Shown here piece by piece: positions 1-6,701 of a DNA stretch of 7,479 nt. Origin of the DNA: Gammaproteobacteria bacterium (GTDB lineage: Bacteria; Pseudomonadota; Gammaproteobacteria; UBA5335; SLRW01); the NCBI GenBank assembly GCA_007134115.1, contig SLLK01000053.1, forward strand, positions 1 to 7,479, read 5' to 3'. The position numbers and the translations under genes are program-made. The notes beneath the pieces are model-generated. The model was not told the DNA's origin and did not search any database. It saw only the letters and a program-made list of their open reading frames with translations. Each line of letters begins with the position of its first letter. Positions within the stretch are counted from its first letter, which is position 1.

Positions 1-2191
1 GGTCCTTGATGATATCCAGGTAGAAACCGCCCATCTCCACCACACAGAAGTTGTGGATCACCTGGTAAATACGGTGGAACTCGTAGCGCTCGTAATGCCC
101 GCGCACCGTCGCCTGAACCTGCAGCGCCCGATCCACCGCCCAGCGATCCAGGTCCAGCATGTCGCGGGTATCCAGTATGTGCCGCGCCGGATCGAAGCCG
201 TTGAGATTGCCCAGCATAAAGCGCGCGGTGTTGCGAATACGGCGGTAGGCATCTGCAGTGCGCTTGAGGATGTCATCGGAGACGGCAATCTCGCCACTAT
301 AGTCGGTGGAAGCCACCCACAGGCGCAGGATATCGGCGCCCAGGCTGTCCATCACTTTCTGCGGGGCCACCACGTTGCCGCGTGACTTGGACATCTTGCG
401 GCCCTGGGCATCGACCGTAAACCCGTGCGTGAGCACGCCGCGATACGGCGCTTCGCCGCGCATCGCCACCGAGGTCAGCAGCGAGGACTGGAACCAGCCG
501 CGATGCTGGTCCGAGCCCTCGAGATAAAGATCCGCCGGCACGCCCAGCGCCGCCTGCGCCTCCAGCACCGTGGCGTGGGTCACGCCGGAATCGAACCATA
601 CATCCAGAATGTCCGTCACCTTTTCGTACTCGCCGGCCTCATCGCCCAGCAGGTCTTCCGGCGCCAGATCAAACCAGGCATCCACCCCGTCGCGCTCCAT
701 GCGCGTGGCGACCTGCTCGACCAGCGCCACGCTGTCGGGGTGCGGCTCACCGGTGCGCTGGTGCACGAACAGGGCGATGGGCACACCCCAGTTGCGCTGA
801 CGGGAAATGCACCAATCCGGACGGTTGCGCACCATGCCGTCGATACGCGCCTGCCCCCAGCCCGGCATCCAGGCCACACCTTCGATCGCCGCCAGTGACT
901 GGCCGCGCAGGCCCTGCTCGTCGAGCTTGATAAACCACTGCGGGGTGGCGCGAAAAATCACCGGCGTCTTGTGGCGCCAGCAATGCGGGTAGCTGTGCTG
1001 CCAACGCTGGTGCGCGAGCAACCGGCCGCGCGCCTCCAGCGTACTGACCACCGCCTGGTTGGCATCAAACACGAACTGCCCGCCGAATAGCGGCACATCA
1101 TCAAAAAAACGCCCGGCACTGTCGACCGGGTTATCCACCGGCAAGCCATAGGCCTGACCGGCAACAAAGTCCTCCTGGCCGTGCGCCGGCGCGGTATGCA
1201 CGGCGCCGGTGCCGGCCTCGGTGGTGACGTGCTCGGCCAGAATGACCGGCACCTCGCGTTCAAGGAAGGGATGCTGCAGGCGCAGCCCCTCCAGTGTGGC
1301 GCCGGGGAACCGGGCGATTTCCCTGGCATTTTCGATGCCATAGCGAGCCAGCGCCTGTGGCGCCAGTTCGGCGGCCAGCAGCAGATATTCATCACCGCAG
1401 CGCAGCAGCACGTACTCAAGCTCCGGATGTACCGCCACCGCCTGGTTGGCGGGCAACGTCCACGGCGTGGTGGTCCAGATGGGCAGTGCCGCCGGCGCGT
1501 CCAGCGGCTGCCCGGCGACCTCCGCCAGCGCTGCGACATCCACCAGCATGAATCGCGCATCAATGGCCGGCGAAGTGCGCTCTTCGTACTCCACCTCGGC
1601 CTCGGCCAGTGCCGAACCGCAATCCGCGCACCAATGCACCGGCTTGAAACCGCGCGCCACATGGCCTTTTTCAAGAATTCGCCCGAAGGCACGCAGAATA
1701 TTCGCCTCGGTGGCGTAATCCATGGTCAGGTAGGGATGATCCCAGTCGCCGAGTACGCCCAGGCGGCGGAAATCCCGGCGCTGCCCTTCCACCTGCTCGC
1801 GCGCATAATTGCGGCAGGCGTCGCGAAACTCCCGCGGCGCCACTGTGTGCCCCGCCTTGCCCAGTTTTTTCTCCACCATCAACTCGATGGGCAGACCGTG
1901 GCAGTCCCAGCCCGGCACGTACGGCGCATCCATGCCGTCCATGCTGCGCGCCTTGACGATGATGTCCTTGAGTATCTTGTTGACTGCGTGACCAATGTGG
2001 ATGTCGCCGTTGGCGTAGGGCGGACCATCGTGGAGCACAAAGCGCGGCTGTCCGCGGCGCTGGTCGCGCAGACGTGCGTAGATGCCGTCATCCTGCCAGC
2101 GCTGCAGCCATTCCGGCTCGCGCCGGGCGAGGTTGCCGCGCATGGGGAACTCGGTACTGGGCAGGTTGAGCGTATGTTTGTAGTCCGCCAC
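1..2191 (-). CDS. ileS: Isoleucyl-tRNA synthetase, 3' end cut by window edge
   Basis: This class I aminoacyl-tRNA synthetase charges tRNA-Ile with isoleucine in the cytoplasm. The frame is open for 730 codons and runs off the left edge; E. coli IleS is about 938 residues, so roughly the last 200, including the C-terminal zinc-binding part, are missing. Residues 54-68 carry HDGPPYANG and then HIGH (65-68), the ATP-binding signature. An editing (CP1) motif GTGAVHTAPAHG ends in QEDF, with Asp at about residue 341. KMSKS lies at residues 599-603 (bases 383-397). The tRNA-binding helical domain begins before the edge (HNFCVVEMGGFYLDIIKD). Start: there is no ATG near the N-terminus; GTG at 2189-2191 gives (M)ADYKHTLNLP, the usual family start, with AAAAGGA five bases upstream. 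It begins 16 bases after the ribF stop, so the two are probably cotranscribed. Stretches I translated along the gene showed no frameshift. The HIGH/KMSKS order and the IleS-type sequence separate it from ValS and LeuS. Confidence 0.97.
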   Translation of the reverse strand, partial: MADYKHTLNLPSTEFPMRGNLARREPEWLQRWQDDGIYARLRDQRRGQPRFVLHDGPPYANGDIHIGHAVNKILKDIIVKARSMDGMDAPYVPGWDCHGLPIELMVEKKLGKAGHTVAPREFRDACRNYAREQVEGQRRDFRRLGVLGDWDHPYLTMDYATEANILRAFGRILEKGHVARGFKPVHWCADCGSALAEAEVEYEERTSPAIDARFMLVDVAALAEVAGQPLDAPAALPIWTTTPWTLPANQAVAVHPELEYVLLRCGDEYLLLAAELAPQALARYGIENAREIARFPGATLEGLRLQHPFLEREVPVILAEHVTTEAGTGAVHTAPAHGQEDFVAGQAYGLPVDNPVDSAGRFFDDVPLFGGQFVFDANQAVVSTLEARGRLLAHQRWQHSYPHCWRHKTPVIFRATPQWFIKLDEQGLRGQSLAAIEGVAWMPGWGQARIDGMVRNRPDWCISRQRNWGVPIALFVHQRTGEPHPDSVALVEQVATRMERDGVDAWFDLAPEDLLGDEAGEYEKVTDILDVWFDSGVTHATVLEAQAALGVPADLYLEGSDQHRGWFQSSLLTSVAMRGEAPYRGVLTHGFTVDAQGRKMSKSRGNVVAPQKVMDSLGADILRLWVASTDYSGEIAVSDDILKRTADAYRRIRNTARFMLGNLNGFDPARHILDTRDMLDLDRWAVDRALQVQATVRGHYERYEFHRIYQVIHNFCVVEMGGFYLDIIKD

Positions 2192-2196
2192 AACAA

Positions 2197-2203
2197 TCCT
2201 TTT
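2197..2203 (-). promoter_or_regulatory. Ribosome binding site that fixes the GTG start of ileS
   Basis: Read on the minus strand, AAAAGGA lies five bases before GTG at 2191-2189, in the 16-base gap after the ribF stop codon. It is the best Shine-Dalgarno match near the ileS start. It supports GTG over any downstream ATG; the first in-frame Met would remove conserved N-terminal residues. Confidence 0.75.
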
Positions 2204-2207
2204 CTAT

Positions 2208-3140
2208 TTACATTGCCGCCAGAAAATCACGCGCCTGGCGTTCATCCAGGCGCATCTGCTTGACCATCGCATCCATGGAACCGAATTTCTCCTCGGCCCG
2301 CAGCCAGCGCAGAAAGCGCACGGCCAGATAGCGCCCGTAGAGATTGCCGGAGAAATCCAGCAAATACACTTCCAGCAACATCCGCTGGCCCTCGGCGACC
2401 GTCGGCCGCGTGCCCACACTGGCCACCCCTGCGTACTCCACACCGTCGTCAAGCACCACGGTCACCGCGTAAATACCGGCCACCGGGCTGCGCCCGCGGC
2501 CCAGCGGGATATTGACCGTGGGAAAGCCCAGCGTGCGCCCCAGGCGCTTGCCGTGCACCACGCGCCCGGCCACCGTATAGGGGCGGCCCAGCAAACGCGC
2601 CGCCAGATCCAGATCACCGGCGCCCAGCGCCGCGCGCACCCGCGTGCTGCTCACCCGCTCGCCATCGACCAGGCAGGCAGGCATACGTGCCACTTCAAAG
2701 CCGTACTGCGCACCGGCCTGCTGGAGCATGTGGAAATCCCCCTGCCGGTCCTTGCCGAAACGGAAATCATCGCCGACCACCAGATAACGCACGGCCAGAC
2801 CATCCACCAGCACGCAGCGGATGAAAGTCTCCGCCGGCATGCTGGCGAGCGCACGATTGAAACGCAGACACAGCACGCGATCGATATGGCTGTGGCGCAG
2901 CTCGATGAGCTTTTCGCGCAAACGGCTGAGCCGGACAGGCGCCCGCTCGGGCGCAAAGTATTCCTGCGGCGTGGGCTCAAAGGTGACCACTGCGGACGGA
3001 CACCCCAGCTGCTGCGCGCGCTCCCGCAGCCCGGCCAGTACATGGCGATGCCCCAGGTGCACGCCGTCATAGTTGCCAATGGTCGCCACACAGCCGCGAT
3101 GACGATGTCGCAGGTTATGCAGGCCGCGGATCAATTCCAT
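2208..3140 (-). CDS. ribF: Bifunctional riboflavin kinase / FAD synthetase
   Basis: RibF phosphorylates riboflavin to FMN and then adenylylates FMN to FAD in the cytoplasm. The protein has 310 residues, the usual length. The N-terminal nucleotidyltransferase domain (about 1-185) shows GNYDGVHLGH at 22-31, the HxGH-type ATP site with Tyr in place of the commoner Phe. It also shows VVGDDFRFG at 121-129 and SSTRVR at 164-169. The C-terminal kinase domain starts near GRPYTVAGRVVHG (186-198) and carries GRTLGFPTVN at 201-210. LEVYLLD at 256-262 includes the probable catalytic Glu257. The start MELIRGLHNL matches the family, so ATG at 3140 is secure, although its ribosome binding site is weak (GGATG about 8 to 12 bases upstream). 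It lies between murJ and ileS; the ribF-ileS linkage is classic in gammaproteobacteria. A promoter and a terminator-like hairpin sit just before it (separate entries). Confidence 0.97.
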   Translation of the reverse strand: MELIRGLHNLRHRHRGCVATIGNYDGVHLGHRHVLAGLRERAQQLGCPSAVVTFEPTPQEYFAPERAPVRLSRLREKLIELRHSHIDRVLCLRFNRALASMPAETFIRCVLVDGLAVRYLVVGDDFRFGKDRQGDFHMLQQAGAQYGFEVARMPACLVDGERVSSTRVRAALGAGDLDLAARLLGRPYTVAGRVVHGKRLGRTLGFPTVNIPLGRGRSPVAGIYAVTVVLDDGVEYAGVASVGTRPTVAEGQRMLLEVYLLDFSGNLYGRYLAVRFLRWLRAEEKFGSMDAMVKQMRLDERQARDFLAAM

Positions 3141-3167
3141 TATCTGAGCATCCGGACTGGCGGGGAG

Positions 3168-3206
3168 AAAAAAGGGCTCCGCCGCGCGTGGCTGGCGGGC
3201 AAGCCC
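3168..3206 (-). terminator. Terminator-like hairpin with T6 tract in front of ribF
   Basis: On the minus strand GGGCT (3206-3202) pairs with AGCCC (3178-3174). After a three-base bulge, CCGCC (3198-3194) pairs with GGCGG (3183-3179) around a ten-base loop. Six T residues follow at 3173-3168. This is the shape of an intrinsic terminator for leftward transcription. It lies about 60 bases after the murJ stop and 27 bases before the ribF ATG. It could end murJ transcripts, attenuate ribF-ileS, or do both. The opposite strand has no T tract after the hairpin, so it is directional. Confidence 0.6.
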
Positions 3207-3209
3207 ACA

Positions 3210-3237
3210 ATTATACGGACTCGCCGCGCGAAGTCAC
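3210..3237 (-). promoter_or_regulatory. Candidate sigma70 promoter for ribF-ileS
   Basis: Read leftward, GTGACT (3237-3232, four of six matches to TTGACA) is followed by a 16-base spacer and a perfect TATAAT (3215-3210). The predicted transcription start is near 3203, about 60 bases before the ribF ATG. A perfect -10 box is notable in such GC-rich DNA. The start would fall inside the first arm of the hairpin at 3168-3206. This is inferred from consensus only. Confidence 0.5.
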
Positions 3238-3268
3238 GGTAAGTAACCACGCATGGTTCTGTCACGAC

Positions 3269-4873
3269 TCAGGCATCGCGATCCTCATCGGCAGCGCCGG
3301 TATTGGCATCGGCCGGGCCACGCAAATGCCGCGGCCGCAATCCCGAAGCCCACAACACCGCGAGATACACCGAGGCGCCGGCCAGGACCCAGCCCAGCAA
3401 ACCAGTCACCCGCTCGAACACCGACCACTGCACCCACGGCTCTGCCAGCGCGCCCCACACCAGCAACCCTGCCATCACCCCCAGAGCGACCACGGTACGC
3501 AGCCATACCGCGCCCCAGCCGGCCTCCGGAGTGTATATGTCACGGCGGCGCAGCGTCAGGTAGAGCAGACCGGCATTGAGCCATGCGGCGGCCGACGTAG
3601 CCAGCGCCAGACCGGCGTGCGGCGCGTTGAAACCGGCCATCACCAGCGGCACGACAATGGCGATGTTGAGCGCCATGTTGGTGAACATCGCCGCCACGCC
3701 GATTTTTACCGGCGTCACCGTGTCCTGGCGCGCGAAAAAGGCCGGCACCAGCACCTTGACCAGAATGAAGCCGGGCAGACCCACCGCGTAAGCCATCAGA
3801 CTCAGGCTGGCCATATTCACATCGTGCGCGGTGAACACCTCGGACAAGAACAGCGTAGTCAGCACCGGTGAGGCAAGCACCATCAGTCCGGCCGCCGCCG
3901 GCAGGCCGAACAGCACGGACAGACGCAGGGCCCAGTCCAGCGTGCGGCTGAACTGGCGCGGGTTGTGCTCGGCGTGTCGCCGCGACAACGCCGGCAAAAT
4001 CACCGTACCCATGGCAATACCGAAGATGCCCAGCGGGAACTCCATCAGTCGATCGGAGTAATACAGCCAGCTCACACTGCCCACGGCCAGAAAGGAGGCG
4101 ATCACGGTATCCAGCAAAAGATTGATCTGCGCCACCGAGGAACCGAACAGCGTCGGCAACATCAGACGCAAAATCCGTCGCACGCCTTCAAAGCGCCAGC
4201 CCCAGCGTGGTCGTGGCAGAAGCTTGAGCCGCCACAAAAAGGGCAACTGAAACAGCAACTGCAGCACGCCGGCGGCAAATACACCCCAGGCCAGCGCCGT
4301 CACCGGTTCGGTAAAATGCGGCGCGCCCCACAGCGCCGCCACAATCAGCGCCAGATTAAGCAGCACCGGCGTCACCGCCGGCACCGAGAAACGCCCGTAG
4401 CTATTGAGAATACCGCCGGCAAACGCCGTCAGCGAAATGAAAAACAGGTAGGGAAAGGTCAGCCGCAGCAGATCCGTGGCCAGCGCATGCTGATCCTCGC
4501 GGCCCACAAACCCCGGGGCAAACATGCTGATCAGCACGGGGGCGGCCACCACCCCCACCGCGGTGACCACAAACAACACCACCGCCAGGGTGCCACATAC
4601 CCGGTCGGTCAACTCCTGCAGCTCGGCACGGGTGCGCCGGGTGCGGTACTCCGAAAACACCGGCACAAAGGCCTGCGCGAAGGCGCCCTCGGCAAACAGA
4701 CGGCGCAGGAAGTTGGGAATCTTGAAGGCGACCAGGAACGCATCCATGGCCGGGCCGGCACCGAACAGACGCGCAAAGACCACATCACGCACGAAGCCGA
4801 GCACGCGCGAGAGCAGCGTCAGCGCGCCCACCACCAGCGTGGATTGGAACAGGCCGCCGCCACGCTTTTTCAT
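3269..4873 (-). CDS. murJ: Lipid II flippase MurJ (MviN family)
   Basis: MurJ is an inner-membrane MOP-superfamily transporter that flips lipid II from the cytoplasmic to the periplasmic face for peptidoglycan synthesis. From ATG 4873 it has 534 residues, against 511 in E. coli. The N-terminus carries LLSRVLGFVRD (20-30), then DAFLVAFKIPNFLRRLFAEGAF (44-65). Arg23, Arg29, Asp44 and Arg57 align with the essential cavity residues of E. coli (Arg18, Arg24, Asp39, Arg52). YYSDRLMEFP at 271-280 supplies the equivalent of Arg270. Hydrophobic segments recur along the whole length, consistent with 14 membrane helices. The C-terminus ends in a short acidic tail (ADEDRDA) absent from E. coli. The frame stays open upstream to ATG 4984, but those 37 extra residues are not family-like and would overlap the rpsT promoter. 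I therefore chose the start giving MKKRGGGLFQ, with GGGGAG four bases upstream. It is divergent from rpsT and followed by ribF. Confidence 0.96.
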   Translation of the reverse strand: MKKRGGGLFQSTLVVGALTLLSRVLGFVRDVVFARLFGAGPAMDAFLVAFKIPNFLRRLFAEGAFAQAFVPVFSEYRTRRTRAELQELTDRVCGTLAVVLFVVTAVGVVAAPVLISMFAPGFVGREDQHALATDLLRLTFPYLFFISLTAFAGGILNSYGRFSVPAVTPVLLNLALIVAALWGAPHFTEPVTALAWGVFAAGVLQLLFQLPFLWRLKLLPRPRWGWRFEGVRRILRLMLPTLFGSSVAQINLLLDTVIASFLAVGSVSWLYYSDRLMEFPLGIFGIAMGTVILPALSRRHAEHNPRQFSRTLDWALRLSVLFGLPAAAGLMVLASPVLTTLFLSEVFTAHDVNMASLSLMAYAVGLPGFILVKVLVPAFFARQDTVTPVKIGVAAMFTNMALNIAIVVPLVMAGFNAPHAGLALATSAAAWLNAGLLYLTLRRRDIYTPEAGWGAVWLRTVVALGVMAGLLVWGALAEPWVQWSVFERVTGLLGWVLAGASVYLAVLWASGLRPRHLRGPADANTGAADEDRDA

Positions 4874-4903
4874 AGGGCTCCCCGGGGGTTCCAGCAAGCC
4901 CGC

Positions 4904-4932
4904 ATGATACCGCTCAACCTGCTTGCACGCCA
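4904..4932 (-). promoter_or_regulatory. Weak candidate promoter for murJ
   Basis: Read leftward, TATCAT (4909-4904) matches five of six -10 positions and lies about 30 bases before the murJ ATG. The hexamer 17 bases upstream (TGGCGT, 4932-4927) is a poor -35. The predicted leader is only about 24 bases. It could need an activator or be fortuitous; it is listed because murJ has a divergent neighbour and must have its own promoter in this gap. Confidence 0.3.
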
Positions 4933-4955
4933 TGCCGCCAGGGCTGCGGGCATGG

Positions 4956-4984
4956 TTGACACAGGCGCGTAAACCGGGGATCAT
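4956..4984 (+). promoter_or_regulatory. Candidate sigma70 promoter for rpsT
   Basis: A perfect TTGACA (4956-4961) is followed by a 17-base spacer and GATCAT (4979-4984, four of six matches to TATAAT). Transcription would start near 4991, leaving a leader of about 74 bases before the rpsT TTG codon. A perfect -35 with ideal spacing suits a highly expressed ribosomal protein gene. E. coli rpsT has two promoters; I see no convincing second one here. Confidence 0.55.
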
Positions 4985-5053
4985 TGCGGGCTTTGCCGGC
5001 GCCGATACAGCTCATTGCGCCGCACCAGTCAATCATCGGGATCGCTTTCAAGC

Positions 5054-5058
5054 AGAGG
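5054..5058 (+). promoter_or_regulatory. Ribosome binding site that fixes the TTG start of rpsT
   Basis: AGAGG lies six bases before TTG at 5065-5067. Together with the conserved start of the protein it decides for TTG over the in-frame ATG at 4984, which would add 27 residues unlike any S20. Confidence 0.8.
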
Positions 5059-5064
5059 TTTACC

Positions 5065-5334
5065 TTGGCCAACATCAAGCAAGCCAAAAAGCGCGCGCGT
5101 CAGACCGAAGTCCGCCGCACGCACAACGCCAGCCTGCGCTCACGCATGCGCACACACCTCAAGCGCGCCACCAGCGCTGTCAATGGCGGTGACGCAGAGA
5201 AAGCTGCCGAGGCCTACAAGACGACCGTGCCGATTCTCGACGGCATGGTCAGCAAGGGCCTGATCCACCGTAACAAGGCCGCCCGTCACAAGAGTCGCCT
5301 GAACAAACGTATACGGGCGCTGGCGGAAGGCTAG
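5065..5334 (+). CDS. rpsT: 30S ribosomal protein S20
   Basis: S20 is a primary 16S rRNA-binding protein of the small ribosomal subunit. The product has 89 residues (E. coli 87), is rich in Lys and Arg, and is nearly all helical in this family. It begins (M)ANIKQAKKRARQTEVRRTHN and carries the typical KGLIHRNKAARHKSRLNKRI segment near the C-terminus. Translation starts at TTG; E. coli rpsT also starts at UUG, and there the weak start is tied to autogenous translational control by S20. The same control here is an inference. It is monocistronic: divergent from murJ, convergent with proB, with its own promoter candidate upstream and a strong terminator 23 bases after its stop. The murJ-rpsT-proB arrangement is the usual gammaproteobacterial context. 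Confidence 0.97.
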   Translation: MANIKQAKKRARQTEVRRTHNASLRSRMRTHLKRATSAVNGGDAEKAAEAYKTTVPILDGMVSKGLIHRNKAARHKSRLNKRIRALAEG

Positions 5335-5357
5335 GTTGGCGGCGTCGAATAGCATGG

Positions 5358-5384
5358 AAAAGCCGGTCACTGACCGGCTTTTTT
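5358..5384 (+). terminator. Intrinsic terminator of rpsT, usable from both sides
   Basis: GCCGGTC (5362-5368) pairs with GACCGGC (5372-5378) around a three-base loop, extended by AAAA/TTTT pairing. Six T residues (5379-5384) follow on the plus strand. On the minus strand the same hairpin is followed by four T residues, so it can also stop proB transcripts arriving from the right. It starts 23 bases after the rpsT stop codon. Confidence 0.9.
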
Positions 5385-5398
5385 GTGCGCATACGTTC

Positions 5399-5496
5399 GT
5401 TTTCAGTCTGAAGTTTTCAGTGTTCAGGTCCGCGCGGGGCGTGTTGAATGGGCCTGACGGCCCATGCTGTTCTACTGAAAACTGAAAACTGAAAAC
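5399..5496. repeat. Inverted-repeat intergenic element built from CTGAAAA units
   Basis: The right arm holds three overlapping copies of ACTGAAAAC (5474-5482, 5481-5489, 5488-5496), a seven-base tandem repeat. The left arm holds two copies of the complement GTTTTCAGT (5399-5407, 5413-5421) separated by five bases. The arms can pair as two nine-base-pair helices around a symmetric five-by-five internal loop. Between them sits a perfect seven-base-pair hairpin, ATGGGCC (5448-5454) with GGCCCAT (5459-5465) and a TGAC loop. The element fills the gap between the convergent rpsT and proB ends, stopping 12 bases from the proB stop. It has no open reading frame. It may be a dispersed REP- or MITE-like element or a transcript-end structure; one copy cannot tell which. 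Confidence 0.7.
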
Positions 5497-5508
5497 TCCC
5501 TTGCCCGG

Positions 5509-6633
5509 TCAAGTAATCACCATATTGTCCCGGTGCACCACCTCGGGCTGGTCCAGATAACCCAGTATCTCCTGGATGCGCGCCGTGGGCTGACCCATGA
5601 TGCGGCGAATCTCGTCCGCATTGTAATTGACCAGCCCGCGCGCGATCTCCGCGCCGGCGCTGTCACAACAAGCCACTACATCACCGCGACCGAAATCGCC
5701 TTCGACCGCCGTCACGCCCACCGCCAGCAGGCTGCGTCCCGACTTGCGCAGTACCCGCGCCGCACCATCATCCACGACCAGCTTGCCGCCGGGCCGCAGA
5801 TGGCCGTTGATCCACTGCTTGCGTGCCGCCAGGGGCTCACGGTCCGGGCGCAGCAAGGTGCCGGTCACCTCGCCCCGGGCAATGCGCTGCAACACTTCGC
5901 CGTCACGACCACCGGCAATCAGCGTGGCTGCCCCCGCCCGTGCGGCGCGGCTGGCAGCGGACACCTTGGTCTGCATGCCGCCGCGCCCGAGCATGCCGGG
6001 CGTGGGGGTGGCCATGGTCAACAGCCGCTGATCACCGGCATCAGCCTCACTGATCAGCCTGGCCTCGGGATTGCGGCGGGGATCCTCCTCGAACAGTCCG
6101 GCCTGATCAGTGAGGATCACCAGCAGTTCAGCTTCCACCAGATTGGAAACCAGCGAAGCCAGCGTGTCGTTGTCACCGAACTGCAGTTCTTCGGTGCTCA
6201 CGGTATCGTTCTCGTTGACCACCGGAATCACACCCAGCTTGAGCAGGGTGCGCAGGGTGCTGCGGGCATTGAGATAGCGGTGACGATCGGTCAGATCGGC
6301 GTAGGTCAGCAGCACCTGCGCCGTGTGCAGCCCGTAACGCTGGAAAGACCGCTCCCAGGCCTGCACCAGCGTCATCTGTCCGACAGCAGCGCTGGCCTGC
6401 ATCTCGTTGAGCGCCACCGGCCGCTTCTTCCAGCCCAGCCGCACCAGACCGGCCGCCACCGCACCCGAGGACACCACCACAAAACGCTTGCCCTCGGCAT
6501 GCAGTGCCGCAATCTGGTCCACCCACAGGTCGATGGCCTGTTCATCCAGGCCACGCCCGTCGTTGGTCACCAACGAACTGCCGATTTTGACCACCCAGCG
6601 CCGGGTGGCTGCGTATGCCTTGCGATCCTTCAT
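5509..6633 (-). CDS. proB: Glutamate 5-kinase with C-terminal PUA domain
   Basis: ProB phosphorylates L-glutamate to gamma-glutamyl phosphate, the first and normally proline-inhibited step of proline synthesis in the cytoplasm. From ATG 6633 it has 374 residues, close to the usual 367-375. The amino-acid kinase domain (about 10-265) shows VVKIGSS (14-20), VSSGAVAAG (54-62), VVNENDTV (138-145), FGDNDTL (152-158), LTDQAGLF (174-181) and GRGGMQTK (216-223). A PUA domain follows from about residue 279 (HLRPGGKLVVDDGA) to about 355. The protein ends VVHRDNMVIT, typical of proteobacterial ProB. A GTG immediately before the ATG could be used instead, adding one residue; GCGGACAG is the only, weak, ribosome binding site for either. 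It lies 68 bases after obg on the same strand, so cotranscription is likely. proA is not in the window. Confidence 0.96.
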   Translation of the reverse strand: MKDRKAYAATRRWVVKIGSSLVTNDGRGLDEQAIDLWVDQIAALHAEGKRFVVVSSGAVAAGLVRLGWKKRPVALNEMQASAAVGQMTLVQAWERSFQRYGLHTAQVLLTYADLTDRHRYLNARSTLRTLLKLGVIPVVNENDTVSTEELQFGDNDTLASLVSNLVEAELLVILTDQAGLFEEDPRRNPEARLISEADAGDQRLLTMATPTPGMLGRGGMQTKVSAASRAARAGAATLIAGGRDGEVLQRIARGEVTGTLLRPDREPLAARKQWINGHLRPGGKLVVDDGAARVLRKSGRSLLAVGVTAVEGDFGRGDVVACCDSAGAEIARGLVNYNADEIRRIMGQPTARIQEILGYLDQPEVVHRDNMVIT

Positions 6634-6666
6634 CACTACTGTCCGCAGCTCATTTCAGGTTCATCC

Positions 6667-6685
6667 TGCACGCGCGCCGCGCGCA
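6667..6685 (-). other. Small GC hairpin between obg and proB
   Basis: On the minus strand TGCGCGCG and CGCGTGCA can pair as eight base pairs, one of them G-U, around a GCG loop. No T tract follows, so it is not an intrinsic terminator. It could slow transcription or protect mRNA ends inside the obg-proB transcript, or be a by-product of GC-rich sequence. Confidence 0.35.
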
Positions 6686-6701
6686 TCGCCTGCAGCGCAC
6701 C

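Noticed and set aside
958..1692. 244-codon minus-strand frame inside ileS
   Set aside because: It is in a different frame from the IleS protein, which translates correctly across this interval (TMDYATEANILRAFG and GFKPVHWC were read directly).
1181..2263. 360-codon plus-strand frame opposite ileS
   Set aside because: It mirrors the conserved catalytic part of ileS and crosses the ileS-ribF junction; it is a shadow of the codon bias on the other strand.
3141..3268. FMN riboswitch before ribF
   Set aside because: The leader is too short and lacks the conserved multi-helix FMN aptamer; only a simple terminator-like hairpin is visible.
3965..4972. 335-codon plus-strand frame opposite murJ
   Set aside because: It is antisense to conserved murJ, is low-complexity Gln/His/Arg-rich, and has no family features.
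4874..4984. N-terminal extension of MurJ to ATG 4984
   Set aside because: The 37 extra residues do not resemble MurJ and would overlap the rpsT promoter; ATG 4873 gives the family N-terminus with a Shine-Dalgarno site.
5399..5496. CRISPR array
   Set aside because: The repeat unit is seven bases, copies are directly adjacent or overlapping, and there are no spacers or cas genes.
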